NCBI GenBank assembly: GCA_004299065.1
Contig: SIHH01000003.1
Coordinates: forward strand, 11,018 to 50,975
DNA: 39,958 nucleotides
From: Phormidium sp. SL48-SHIP
GTDB taxonomy: Bacteria > Cyanobacteriota > Cyanobacteriia > Cyanobacteriales > Geitlerinemataceae
Reading direction: 5' to 3'
This document shows, piece after piece, positions 25,592 through 34,127 of this stretch. Within the stretch, counting starts at the first letter, position 1; each line of letters opens with the position of its first letter. A program made the translations under genes and the position numbers. Under the pieces are notes generated by a model that did no database searches, was not told where the DNA came from, and was given only the letters and a program-made list of their open reading frames with translations.

Positions 25592-27376
25592 ATGAATTCA
25601 TCGATCCCATCCTTTTCCACCGTCAACCGTCCCTATAAGATCTTCACCCGCCGCATCCTCCCCCTCTTACAATCCGTCTATGACGACGAGACGGCTCAAT
25701 CGCTCCTCGATCGCATTTATGACCGCTTATCCCCCTTACTCTCCGACTCCCTCGACGAAGATTTAGGAAAATGGAGTCAAGATAACATTCTCCTGATTAC
25801 CTACGGCGACAGCATCCGCCGCGAAGGAGAAAAACCCCTCGTCACCCTCGGTCGTTTTCTCCATGACTACCTCAAAGACACCATCACCGGCGTTCATATC
25901 CTCCCCTTTTGTCCCTACAGTTCCGACGATGGCTTTGCGGTGATTGACTATCGAGCCATCAACCCCGAACTCGGGACCTGGGACGATATTAAGGCGATCG
26001 CCAACGACTTTAACCTCATGGTGGATCTCGTCATCAACCACACCTCCAGTCAAAGTGAGTGGTTTCAGCAGTTCAAACAGGGACAAAAACCCGGTTGTGA
26101 CTATTTCATCTGCGTCGATGCAGACACCGATGTCTCCCAAGTCGTCCGACCTCGCAACAGTCCCCTCTTAGTTCGTGTTGACACTCCCAGCGGCGACAAA
26201 CATATCTGGGCCACCTTCAGCGAGGATCAAGTCGATCTCAATTTTGCCAATCCCGAGGTCTTACTCGAATTTGTCGATATCCTTCTCTATTACGTGCAAG
26301 CCGGGGCCAGTTATATTCGCCTCGATGCGATCGGCTATCTCTGGAAACAATTAGGAACCCCTTGCATTCATTTACCGCAAACTCATGCCTTAATTAAAGT
26401 CTTGCGAGAAATCCTGCAAACCCTCAATCCCCAGGTGGCGTTAATTACCGAAACCAATGTTCCCAATCGGGAAAACCTGAGCTATTTCGGCAACCGCAAC
26501 GAAGCTCACATGATCTATAACTTTAGCCTGCCACCGTTATTGCTCAACGCCTTATTACAGGGCAAATCAGAGCATTTACGCACCTGGATGATGAGTATGC
26601 CTCCCGCACCTCTCGGCTGTGCTTATTTTAACTTCACCGCCTCCCATGATGGCATTGGCCTACGGCCAACGGAAGGACTCCTCACCGATGAAGAATATGA
26701 GCAACTCATTGCCACCATGAAACGCTTTGGCGGTGAAATTAGTATGCGACAACAAGCCGATGGGTCTGAGAGTCCCTATGAGATTAATATCTCTTTGTTT
26801 GAAGCCTTAAAAGGAACCGTGAAGGGGGAAGATGAATGGCAAATTCAACGCTTTCTCTGTTCCCAGACGATTATGATGTCCTTGGAGGGGATTCCGGCTT
26901 TTTATATTCATAGTTTGTTAGCCACGGGGAACGATCGCGAGAAAATGGCTCAAACGGGACGCAAGCGTTCTATCAATCGTCACCAATGGGATGAGGCAGA
27001 GTTAATGACCTATCTCGATGATCCTCACTCACCGCAAGCTCAGGTCTTACAAGAACTGAGCCGTTTAATTCGCATTCGTCGCAAACAACCGGCGTTTCAC
27101 CCCAATGCCACTCAATATACGTTGCATTTGAAGAAGTCGTTATTTGGCTTTTGGCGGCAAAGTATCAATCGCGATCAGAGTATTTTCTCGATTCACAATT
27201 TGAGCGATCGCCCCAAAAAGTTACCGTTAACGGAGTTGAATTTGGTCTGTACTGATCCGTGGTGTGATTTGATTAGTGGCCAGGAAATCACGGATATTTA
27301 TCAGGATTTACATTTGCAACCCTATCAATCGATGTGGATCACTAATGTCGCTATGAATGTAGCGATGAACCAGTAA
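25592..27376 (+). CDS. GH13 glucoside phosphorylase-like enzyme (sucrose-phosphorylase subfamily)
   Basis: The 594-residue protein starting at ATG 25592 has the GH13 barrel with the nucleophile in SYIRLDAIGYLWK (Asp about 245), acid/base in VALITETNVPNRENLSYFG (Glu about 285) and third acid in FTASHDGIGLRPTEG (Asp about 351). The VHILPFCPYSSDDGFAVIDY block and IPAFYIHSLLATGNDRE are typical of the GH13_18 phosphorylases, which use phosphate to split sucrose, glucosylglycerate or glucosylglycerol. Which donor applies cannot be read from the sequence. The start was preferred to the TTG at 25448 because that leads with a repeat-coded tail. The sequence NVAMNVAMNQ at the C-terminus is a small duplication. 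The four-hairpin element follows 25 bp after the stop. Confidence 0.85.
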   Translation: MNSSIPSFSTVNRPYKIFTRRILPLLQSVYDDETAQSLLDRIYDRLSPLLSDSLDEDLGKWSQDNILLITYGDSIRREGEKPLVTLGRFLHDYLKDTITGVHILPFCPYSSDDGFAVIDYRAINPELGTWDDIKAIANDFNLMVDLVINHTSSQSEWFQQFKQGQKPGCDYFICVDADTDVSQVVRPRNSPLLVRVDTPSGDKHIWATFSEDQVDLNFANPEVLLEFVDILLYYVQAGASYIRLDAIGYLWKQLGTPCIHLPQTHALIKVLREILQTLNPQVALITETNVPNRENLSYFGNRNEAHMIYNFSLPPLLLNALLQGKSEHLRTWMMSMPPAPLGCAYFNFTASHDGIGLRPTEGLLTDEEYEQLIATMKRFGGEISMRQQADGSESPYEINISLFEALKGTVKGEDEWQIQRFLCSQTIMMSLEGIPAFYIHSLLATGNDREKMAQTGRKRSINRHQWDEAELMTYLDDPHSPQAQVLQELSRLIRIRRKQPAFHPNATQYTLHLKKSLFGFWRQSINRDQSIFSIHNLSDRPKKLPLTELNLVCTDPWCDLISGQEITDIYQDLHLQPYQSMWITNVAMNVAMNQ

Positions 27377-27401
27377 CCATCTCCCTTTCCCTCGTGTTTC
27401 C

Positions 27402-27506
27402 CTCGTGTCATGGCTGAAGCCGTGACACGCACTCTCGGCGGCTCTGCCGCCTGGGAGGGAGGCAGAGCCTCCCGTTGGGCATTCCTTGGCAGAGCCAAGG
27501 AACGAG
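27402..27506. repeat. Four-hairpin dispersed element, copy 2 (inverted relative to copy 1)
   Basis: Read on the minus strand, this 105-bp copy shows the same order as copy 1: a first CCTTGG-containing hairpin, GGAGGC-TCT-GCCTCC, GGCGGC-AGA-GCCGCC and a GTGTCAYGGCT-type hairpin, bounded by CTCGT and ACGAG. The two inner hairpins are identical, while the outer stems differ with paired changes. It fills the gap between convergent genes ending at 27376 and 27541, with pyrimidine-rich and purine-rich flanks on the two sides. Confidence 0.85.
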
Positions 27507-27540
27507 AAAGAGACGGGGGAGACGAGGGAGACGAGGGAGA

Positions 27541-27915
27541 TTAGATCTCAATCTCGTGTTCTACCATGTAATTGAGCAGCCAGTTCGCCATCGTAGCTCG
27601 CCGAGTTTCTAGGGGTGAAAACTCACCAATTTTATAGCCTTTAAATCCTAACTTTTCCTTGAGAAGTTGTTTATTGGGCTTGGGAATTGAACGAGTGAGT
27701 TTCACATTGGGAGGACGATGTTCAATAAAATCTGGGGGTTCAGGATAGGTCTCTCGCCAGTCTTCAGCAACTTGCTCGGTCTTCCACTGTTGCTGCTGTG
27801 GATCATAGCGATAGCCTAAATAATGCCAAACTAGGCGGTTAACCGTCTCATTGTCCAACTCTTTATTGAGGATCGCCCAGATGGTTTCGCGGTTTAGGGG
27901 AGGAAGTTCAGTCAT
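27541..27915 (-). CDS. DUF1823 family protein
   Basis: The 124-residue soluble protein has the conserved blocks I associate with cyanobacterial and plastid DUF1823: ETVNRLVWHYLGYRYDP, WRETYPEPPDFIEHRPPNVKLTRSIP, KQLLKEKLGFKGYKIGEFSPLETRRATMANWLLNY. It lacks a signal peptide. The function is not known. It stands convergent to the GH13 gene and is followed by the four-hairpin element. The next gene on the minus strand starts 595 bp upstream of it. Confidence 0.75.
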   Translation of the reverse strand: MTELPPLNRETIWAILNKELDNETVNRLVWHYLGYRYDPQQQQWKTEQVAEDWRETYPEPPDFIEHRPPNVKLTRSIPKPNKQLLKEKLGFKGYKIGEFSPLETRRATMANWLLNYMVEHEIEI

Positions 27916-27988
27916 GATGGTTTAAGCGAAGATGCCGTGATGTGTATCGGGTGAGCGGTCAATTGCCCACCCAACTTATCGTTAAACC

Positions 27989-28510
27989 TTAAATCTTAAC
28001 GATTAACTGTTGTAGCGTGAAGTGGGCGATCGCCAAACTCAGACGAGCTTGGTCCAAACTTGACAGTTGCTCCCAAGGGTGGCCCACGGAATAATCCGGC
28101 GTTTCACCGTCTATCCCAGTCGCGAAGGGGCCAGCTAACCCCTGTAACTCTTCCATCGTCGAGTGAGGAAGCAGTGGCTGAACACAAGCGATCAGCTGAT
28201 CGAGGCGGGAGAGATCTCGGCTGCTGATTTGCTTCGCCAGTCCGCAGATGCGCTTGAGGAGAGGGGCCGGGACTTGAGTACCAAAGCGTTCACACAGTTG
28301 TGCGTAAATCATACAACTGTCGAGTTGAGCAAAAAAAACCGGCGAGCGATCGCCTAAATTCAAATCATCAACCTTGAGGGGATCGCGAAACGCCGGAGTT
28401 TCATCGAGATCTTCACATTCACCGGGATTCCAGGGATAGGTGACATCCTCCCCAAATAACACCGTTTCGAGTAGATCGAATTCAGCTTGAGTTTGCGAGG
28501 ATGATTCCAT
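27989..28510 (-). CDS. Unknown soluble protein
   Basis: I do not recognise this protein. From ATG 28508-28510 it has 173 residues, is acidic and has no hydrophobic segment. It contains LLETVLFGEDVTYPWNPGECEDLDETPAFRDPLK, then FFAQLDSCMIYAQLCERFG and an alternating helical C-terminus with LSSLDQARLSLAIAHFTLQQLIV. An open frame reaches 28663, but the added residues (QRSTVNGQRSTLNGQRST) come from a heptamer DNA repeat, so they are unlikely to be protein. It is divergent from the gene at 28944. Confidence 0.65.
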   Translation of the reverse strand: MESSSQTQAEFDLLETVLFGEDVTYPWNPGECEDLDETPAFRDPLKVDDLNLGDRSPVFFAQLDSCMIYAQLCERFGTQVPAPLLKRICGLAKQISSRDLSRLDQLIACVQPLLPHSTMEELQGLAGPFATGIDGETPDYSVGHPWEQLSSLDQARLSLAIAHFTLQQLIVKI

Positions 28511-28571
28511 AGATGAACGGGACGATAAAATCATGACAGTACGGGGCAATAGAGGACGCGCAGATCTAGCA

Positions 28572-28648
28572 GTTGAGCGTTGACCGCCGAGCGTTGACCG
28601 TTGACCGTTGAGCGTTGAGCGTTGACCGTTGACAGTTGACCGTTGGCT
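28572..28648. repeat. Heptamer tandem array, 11 units
   Basis: Eleven consecutive 7-base units run from 28572: GTTGAGC, GTTGACC, GCCGAGC, GTTGACC, GTTGACC, GTTGAGC, GTTGAGC, GTTGACC, GTTGACA, GTTGACC, GTTGGCT. The pattern recalls short tandemly repeated heptamers of filamentous cyanobacteria. Confidence 0.92.
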
Positions 28649-28668
28649 ATGAGACAACGGCATTATAT

Positions 28669-28716
28669 GTTTTCACGATTGTTTTCACGATTGTTTTCAC
28701 GATTGTCTTCACGATT
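28669..28716. repeat. 12-bp tandem repeat, 4 copies
   Basis: GTTTTCACGATT is repeated exactly three times (28669-28704) and a fourth time with one change (GTCTTCACGATT, 28705-28716). It starts 20 bp after the heptamer array. Confidence 0.93.
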
Positions 28717-28943
28717 AACGGCAGGTTCGAGGGAGCAACGGCTCGACCGGCCAGGCGAAAATCATGGATTCCCAAGAGACATAACCGGTCATCGACCAGT
28801 TTCATGACTGTCTCAACTGCTGACTCCCTCAACTACAGCATGACCCAAGGGGGTTCCGCAACTGTGGGCGAGAATTCCCGTTCAATCGAGAAAACCCAAC
28901 GACAAACCCCAATGAAGATCAACCTGGGCGATTAACCAGAATC

Positions 28944-29414
28944 ATGAAACGGATGCAGCCCCTTGTCCTGGACAGCCAACTCACCCCTGAGACGGACGAT
29001 ACCTTGCACCAGTTGGCCTGGGCGATCGAGTCTGGCCAGGGGCAATTTGAGCCGATTTTTGCCCGCTGTGACTCCCTCTCACGGCGCGATCGCCTCATCC
29101 AACACCTGCATCAGATCACCTCCGTTCCCCTGCAAGAGATCGTTCTTCCCCCCAATAGCGACCATCCCTACTCCATCATGTCCCAGCAACTGGTCATCGA
29201 CCCCCCCCAAGCCCTGATGATCCTGGGTCTCGATCGCCTACAGCAACCCCTCATCGTCCTCGAATCCCTGAACCAAATGCGGGAAATGTTTCGCCAGCGT
29301 TTTCCCTGTCCCGTCATTTTTTGGCTCAACGGAACACTACAAAAACAACTGATTCGCCACGCACAAGACTTTGAAAGTTGGGGCATCGCCCTAGATCTTG
29401 ACCCCTCAACTTAG
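28944..29414 (+). CDS. Stand-alone domain usually N-terminal to TPR arrays
   Basis: The 156-residue protein resembles the N-terminal, nucleoside-triphosphatase-like domain that I associate with large cyanobacterial tetratricopeptide-repeat proteins. That domain has the order: a cysteine-aspartate helix start, here FARCDSLSRRDRLIQHL; a strand block, here PPQALMILGLDRLQQP; then the pair ESLNQMREMFRQRFPCPVIFWL and HAQDFESWG. Here the protein ends right after WGIALDLDPST and no TPR units follow in any frame, so it is a stand-alone or truncated form. No Walker A motif is visible. It is preceded by a divergent repeat-rich region. An alternative is an unrelated small protein. Confidence 0.65.
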   Translation: MKRMQPLVLDSQLTPETDDTLHQLAWAIESGQGQFEPIFARCDSLSRRDRLIQHLHQITSVPLQEIVLPPNSDHPYSIMSQQLVIDPPQALMILGLDRLQQPLIVLESLNQMREMFRQRFPCPVIFWLNGTLQKQLIRHAQDFESWGIALDLDPST

Positions 29415-29642
29415 CCCTATCCCAGCCAAGACGATCCGAGAGCTGATTTTTACCCCTCTTAAACCTTAAAAGAATCTAAAAAAATAGCCCCAAGTGACCT
29501 AAATCAGCAGTGATTCTCGATTCTGCATCCTAGCGAACCATCGCGATCGCAATTCTATGAAAAACTTGAAATCAGTCCTTTGAATGATGAGTGGTCAATC
29601 TAATCGCGTTACCATAGACATCAAAAGCTCAATAGGCTCGCT

Positions 29643-30317
29643 ATGACATCGAAACTTTTTGCCCTATTACTGGCCCTAACCGTTCCCTTATCCCTGGTTG
29701 GCTGTGCCGGGGAGGACACAACCACCGAAGAAACAACCCCTTCAGAGGCTGTGGAGACACCAGGGGAAAGTCCCACCGCTCAAACTCCCCCCACATCAGG
29801 GAACCCACCCAACCCGCCAAATAGCGCCCCCCCTCCCGATAACGTCGAGGACTGGTTCACCTACGAACCGCCCGATGGACGCTATCAAATCAAATTTCCC
29901 CGACAACCCCTTGAACAAAACGAAACGGCCATCACCGAAAATAATCAGGAAATCGAATTCTACATGGCAATTTACGAAGACGGGAGCCAAGGGCGAGCCT
30001 ATATGAGCGGTGCTAACAAAATTCCCATCCCCGAAGGGGCCAGCTTTGACGTCGAACAAGGCCTCGATGGTGGGCGAGATAACGCCGCCGATGGCACCAA
30101 CTCTGAAGTTGAAAGCGAAGAAAGTATTAACGTTGAGGGACTTCCCGCGCGCTCTATTATCATGCGCAATTCCCAGGGAATTCGCTTTAAACTGATGATG
30201 ATCGCCGATACTGAAGAGGCCGTTCTCTATCAACTGTTAGTCGGCGCACAAGACGGTAATATCGACTTTCCCGAAGCCGAAACATTTTTCGACTCCTTTA
30301 AGATTACTCGGTCTTAA
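29643..30317 (+). CDS. Lipoprotein of unknown function
   Basis: The 224-residue protein has a lipoprotein signal peptide (FALLLALTVPLSLVGC) with the lipobox LVGC at about 18-21, a threonine- and proline-rich linker (about 24-70) and a compact domain from about 72 (WFTYEPPDGRYQIKFPRQP) to DSFKITRS. The form of the domain, a strand-rich unit ending in AETFFDSFKI, resembles small PsbP-like or DUF-type bacterial lipoproteins, but I cannot name the family. It starts with ATG at 29643. It precedes adhE on the same strand by 257 bp. It is likely to sit on the periplasmic face of a membrane. Confidence 0.78.
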   Translation: MTSKLFALLLALTVPLSLVGCAGEDTTTEETTPSEAVETPGESPTAQTPPTSGNPPNPPNSAPPPDNVEDWFTYEPPDGRYQIKFPRQPLEQNETAITENNQEIEFYMAIYEDGSQGRAYMSGANKIPIPEGASFDVEQGLDGGRDNAADGTNSEVESEESINVEGLPARSIIMRNSQGIRFKLMMIADTEEAVLYQLLVGAQDGNIDFPEAETFFDSFKITRS

Positions 30318-30358
30318 CATTAAGCCGAGGTTTTAACAAGTTGGCCACCTCAAAACAG

Positions 30359-30524
30359 TGACTCAATCTCGAGTGACTTGAGTCAAATCAATTAATTCAA
30401 TTGATTTGACCCAAAATTCCCCGCTTGACAAGGACTCTCAAGCATCGGGGACCATCTCAGCCCAACCTATCAGCTTGAATCAGGTTGAATCAGCGAGTCT
30501 GTGATCCCATCTCAGCTTGAGTCA
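30359..30524 (+). promoter_or_regulatory. Palindromes and TTGARTCA motifs upstream of adhE
   Basis: The motif TTGARTCA occurs five times in 166 bp: TTGAGTCA at 30378 and 30517, TTGAATCA at 30475 and 30485, and on the other strand at 30359. There is also a 12-bp perfect inverted repeat GTCAAATCAATT (30382-30393) / AATTGATTTGAC (30399-30410) that overlaps the 30378 copy by four bases. The TTGAATCAG units at 30475 and 30485 are directly repeated. It may be a multi-site operator for adhE or competing RNA hairpins. No known consensus was matched. Confidence 0.5.
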
Positions 30525-30574
30525 CTGTCGAGGCCCTACTGTTTATTTTGTTGCTCACTAAGGAAATGCCAATC

Positions 30575-33265
30575 ATGACTGAGCTTGTCACGAACCTCGA
30601 ACAACTCGAAGCCCATATCGCCAACGTCAAAGCCGCCCAAGAGGCCTATGCCAGCTTCAGCCAGGAGCAAGTTGATGTCATTTTCAAAAAAGCTGCCCTA
30701 GCTGCCAATGCGGCCCGCATTCCCTTAGCGAAGCTCGCCGTCGAAGAAACCGGCATGGGTGTCACCGAGGACAAAGTGATCAAAAACCACTTTGCCTCAG
30801 AAATTATCTACAACAAGTATAAAGCCGAGAAAACCTGCGGCATTATCGAAGAAGATAAATCCTTTGGCATTCAACGCATTGCCGAACCCGTTGGCATTTT
30901 AGCTGGGATTGTCCCGACGACAAATCCCACCTCAACGGCCATCTTCAAAGCCCTAATTACCCTAAAAACCCGTAACGCGATCATCTTTTCGCCTCACCCT
31001 CGGGCCAAACGCTGTACCATCGAAGCCGCCAAAATCGTCCGGGATGCCGCCGTCGCCGCCGGCGCACCGGAAAACATCATTGGCTGGATTGACGAGCCAA
31101 CCGTGCCTCTCTCCCAAGCGCTCATGCAGCACCAGGATGTCAAACTGATCCTGGCCACCGGCGGCCCCGGAATGGTGAAAGCGGCCTATTCTTCGGGTAA
31201 TCCCTCCCTCGGGGTCGGTGCCGGCAATACCCCCGCCCTGATCGACTCCAGCGCTCACATCAAAATGGCTGTGTCGTCGATTTTGCTCAGTAAAACCTTC
31301 GACAATGGCATGATTTGCGCCAGTGAGCAGTCCGTTGTCGTTCTCGATGATGTCTATGACGAGGTGCGTCAAGAATTTATCGATCGCGGCGCCTATCTCG
31401 TCAGCCCCGAGGAAGGCGATCGCCTCGGCAAACTCCTCATCAACAACGGACGACTCAACGCCAACATTGTCGGCCAATCCGTCGAAACCATCGCCGAGTT
31501 AGCCGACATCACCATTCCCGAGAACACCCGCGTTCTCATCAGCGAAGTCAGTGACATCAGCACCGACGAACCCTTCGCCTACGAAAAACTCTCCCCAGTC
31601 CTGGCCATGTATCGCGCCAGCGACTTTGACGAAGCCGTCGATAAAGCCGAGGCCCTCGTCGAATTTGGCGGACGGGGACATACCGCCGTTCTCTATATCA
31701 AACCCTCGGAATTTGACCATATCAAACAATTCGAGGACAAAATGCAGACGGCGCGGGTCCTCATCAACACTCCCTCCTCCCAAGGGGCGATCGGCGACCT
31801 CTATAACTTCCGCCTCGATCCCTCCCTCACCCTCGGCTGCGGCACCTGGGGGGGCAACTCCATCAGTGAAAACGTCGAACCCCATCACCTGCTCAACGTC
31901 AAAACCGTGGCCGAACGGCGGGAGAATATGTTGTGGTTCCGGATTCCCCCCAAAGTCTATTTCAAATATGGCTCTCTACCCGTAGCCCTGCGGGAACTCG
32001 CCGGCAAACAACGGGCCTTGATTGTCACCGACAAACCCCTCTACGACCTGGGGATGACGGCTTCGGTTGAAACGGTCTTAGAGGACATTGGCCTGAAATA
32101 CACCGTGTTCTCAGAGGTTGAACCCGATCCCTCCCTCGAAACCGTCAATCGGGGCTTAGCCATGATGAACAACTTTCAACCCGATGTCATCATTGCCCTC
32201 GGCGGTGGGTCGCCGATGGATGCCGCTAAAATCATGTGGTTGATGTATGAGCATCCTGAAATCGAGTTTGAAGGCTTATCCATGCGCTTTATGGATATCC
32301 GCAAACGGGTCTATGATTTGCCCGAATTGGGCGAGAAAGCCATCTTAGTGGCGATTCCCACCACCTCAGGAACCGGCTCGGAAGTGACCCCCTTCGCTGT
32401 GGTGACCGATCGCCGCAACGATATCAAGTATCCCCTCGCCGACTACGCCCTCACCCCCACGATGGCGATCGTCGATCCCGAGTTGGTGTTGAATATGCCC
32501 AAAAGCCTCACCGCGTTCGGCGGCGTGGATGCCCTAACCCATGCCCTCGAAGCCTATGTGTCGGTGTTGGCCTCAGAATACACCAACGGCTTAGCCTTAG
32601 AGGCGATTCGGCTGATCTTTAAGTATCTCCCCGACTCCTACCACCAAGGGGCCGCCAATCCCAAGGCGCGGGAGAAAATGCACTACGCCGCCACCATGGC
32701 AGGGATGGCCTTTGCCAACGGCTTCCTAGGCATTTGTCACTCCATCGCCCACCAACTCGGGGCCACGTTCGGGATCCCCCACGGTTTGGCCAATGCGGTG
32801 ATGATTTCTCATATCATTCGCTACAACGCCACCAATGCGCCCTTTAAACAGGCCACGTTCTCCCAGTACAAGTATCCCAATGCGAAATGGCGCTATGCTC
32901 GCATTGCCGATCATCTGCAACTCGGCGGTGAGACGGAAGATGAGAAAATTGTGCGTCTGATTCAGGCGGTGGAACGTCTCAAACAAGAGGTGGGCATTCC
33001 CAGCGCCATGAAAGACCTGATTCAACTCGATGAAGCTCAGTTTAAGGTTCAAGTGGATCAAGTGGCCGATCACGCCTTTGATGACCAATGTACGGTCTCG
33101 AATCCTCGCTATCCCTTGATTACTGACCTCAAGCAGCTAATCTTCGATGCCTATTATGGCAATTTGGATCTCTCGTCTCTTAATGGCGGTCAAGCGACGG
33201 AACTCGATGGGGTTCCTGATGTTCCGGCGGAACCGGAAACGGAACCGGAAGTGGTCATGCAGTAG
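30575..33265 (+). CDS. adhE: Bifunctional acetaldehyde-CoA/alcohol dehydrogenase AdhE
   Basis: AdhE turns acetyl-CoA into acetaldehyde and then ethanol, consuming two NADH, and forms large spirosomes in the cytosol. The 896-residue protein starts from ATG 30575 (AAGGA about ten bases upstream), in preference to a TTG at 30548. The aldehyde dehydrogenase half holds NGMICASEQSVVV with the catalytic Cys at about 248 and the PTTNPTSTAIFKAL motif. The iron-type alcohol dehydrogenase half, from about 450, has GGGSPMDAAKIMW, GTGSEVTPFAV, the metal-binding GGVDALTHALEAYVS and GICHSIAHQLGATFGIPHG. The Pro/Glu-rich tail after about 880 is unusual for the family. This points to fermentation in the dark without oxygen. 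A strong terminator follows at 33332. Confidence 0.97.
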   Translation: MTELVTNLEQLEAHIANVKAAQEAYASFSQEQVDVIFKKAALAANAARIPLAKLAVEETGMGVTEDKVIKNHFASEIIYNKYKAEKTCGIIEEDKSFGIQRIAEPVGILAGIVPTTNPTSTAIFKALITLKTRNAIIFSPHPRAKRCTIEAAKIVRDAAVAAGAPENIIGWIDEPTVPLSQALMQHQDVKLILATGGPGMVKAAYSSGNPSLGVGAGNTPALIDSSAHIKMAVSSILLSKTFDNGMICASEQSVVVLDDVYDEVRQEFIDRGAYLVSPEEGDRLGKLLINNGRLNANIVGQSVETIAELADITIPENTRVLISEVSDISTDEPFAYEKLSPVLAMYRASDFDEAVDKAEALVEFGGRGHTAVLYIKPSEFDHIKQFEDKMQTARVLINTPSSQGAIGDLYNFRLDPSLTLGCGTWGGNSISENVEPHHLLNVKTVAERRENMLWFRIPPKVYFKYGSLPVALRELAGKQRALIVTDKPLYDLGMTASVETVLEDIGLKYTVFSEVEPDPSLETVNRGLAMMNNFQPDVIIALGGGSPMDAAKIMWLMYEHPEIEFEGLSMRFMDIRKRVYDLPELGEKAILVAIPTTSGTGSEVTPFAVVTDRRNDIKYPLADYALTPTMAIVDPELVLNMPKSLTAFGGVDALTHALEAYVSVLASEYTNGLALEAIRLIFKYLPDSYHQGAANPKAREKMHYAATMAGMAFANGFLGICHSIAHQLGATFGIPHGLANAVMISHIIRYNATNAPFKQATFSQYKYPNAKWRYARIADHLQLGGETEDEKIVRLIQAVERLKQEVGIPSAMKDLIQLDEAQFKVQVDQVADHAFDDQCTVSNPRYPLITDLKQLIFDAYYGNLDLSSLNGGQATELDGVPDVPAEPETEPEVVMQ

Positions 33266-33331
33266 CCGAGCAGGTTACATCGGCCGATAGACATCTATAG
33301 ACAGATGAAGTAGTACGCTATCTAAACGCAA

Positions 33332-33366
33332 AACCCAGGCAATACTTGTATTGCCTGGGTTTTTGT
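33332..33366 (+). terminator. Rho-independent terminator of adhE
   Basis: AACCCAGGCAATA (33332-33344) pairs perfectly with TATTGCCTGGGTT (33349-33361) around CTTG, and the stem may extend two more bases on each side. A T-run follows. On the minus strand it is also followed by a short T-run, so it could also serve the GerMN gene that ends at 33398. Confidence 0.95.
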
Positions 33367-33397
33367 TGTCTATATTCAAGTGTCCAATGTTGGCGGA

Positions 33398-33997
33398 TTA
33401 TAAATCGTCCCGGCTCACAGGTTGGGGAACTTCTAATCCTTCACCGCCGAGGAGTTCGAGGGGTTCTCCCTCAACCGAGAGCCAAACCTCGGCATCAGGA
33501 TCGAGACTGGTCGCCGTGTACACCACTTGATCGAGCCGGCCGATCATGGACGCGGAGCCACCCCCACGGGTAAATTCCGCCGAGAGATCCACCCGAACGC
33601 CGCTGTCGGTGATTTCTAAGTTTCTCAGTTGCGTCTCAGGGGGAATGGCGGTTAAGGCCGGGGAAGACTCGGAGCTGGCCAGCAGTTGGCGGAAGGCTTC
33701 CGTTAACATCAGCTCAGGGTCATTGCTGCTGAGGACATTGTTGGTATCATCTACGGTAATCGGCATCGCCAACAGTTCAAAGTCAGTGCCAGTATCCTGA
33801 AGCAGATAGATTTCTGGGATGGTCGTTTGGGCAACATTGCCCCCGTTGGCGGGTTCTGAGATGTCTGAGGGAGGATCGGGGATCTCCTCAACGCCACTTC
33901 GCTGAAGAACGGTAACGGTGGCGCCGCCGAGGACCAGAACAATAGCCAGTCCGGCCAGGAGACCAAGGGAACGGTTTTTTTGAGCTGAGTCTTTCAT
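33398..33997 (-). CDS. GerMN-domain protein
   Basis: The 199-residue protein has one N-terminal membrane segment (about 10-30, LGLLAGLAIVLVLGGATV) and then a GerMN domain from about 60 to 185, with IPEIYLLQDTGTDFELLAMPITVD, SNDPELMLTEAFRQLLA, the GVRVDLSAEF strand and GRLDQVVYTATSL. In sporulating bacteria this domain belongs to germination proteins. In cyanobacteria, which do not make endospores, it is widespread and its role is unknown. It would face the periplasm. The gene is in tail-to-tail position with adhE across the terminator. Confidence 0.82.
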   Translation of the reverse strand: MKDSAQKNRSLGLLAGLAIVLVLGGATVTVLQRSGVEEIPDPPSDISEPANGGNVAQTTIPEIYLLQDTGTDFELLAMPITVDDTNNVLSSNDPELMLTEAFRQLLASSESSPALTAIPPETQLRNLEITDSGVRVDLSAEFTRGGGSASMIGRLDQVVYTATSLDPDAEVWLSVEGEPLELLGGEGLEVPQPVSRDDL

Positions 33998-34127
33998 AAA
34001 ACGTTGATACGGAGTCAGGGTTGTCGGTTGTCGGGGTCTTGACGGGTTTGCTCCTGTTTTACACTACATAAGGCTAAGGGGCTTTTCCAGATTAGCCCGA
34101 GTGGTTTGAGCGCCATGGGGAAGTTCC

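Larger units (their letters stand above)
28511..28943. promoter_or_regulatory. Divergent 433-bp region with repeat arrays
   Basis: The gap between the two divergent genes contains an 11-unit heptamer array and a four-copy 12-bp array and no supported gene. A plus-strand frame from 28636 to 28935 is coded in large part by the 12-bp repeat (FTIVFTIVFTIVFTI), so it is not accepted as a gene. Confidence 0.5.

Noticed and set aside
28572-28648. CRISPR array
   Set aside because: The units are 7 bp with no spacers, so it is a simple tandem repeat; no cas gene is present.
28721-28760. tRNA-like GGTTCGAG sequence
   Set aside because: No acceptor or D-arm pairing could be found around it.
28636-28935. 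Plus-strand gene before 28944
   Set aside because: Its start is the product of the 12-bp repeat (FTIVFTIVFTI) and the rest has no recognisable features.
30382-30410. FNR/CRP-type binding site before adhE
   Set aside because: The half-sites are in the reverse order (ATCAA then TTGAT), so the TTGAT-N4-ATCAA consensus is not met.
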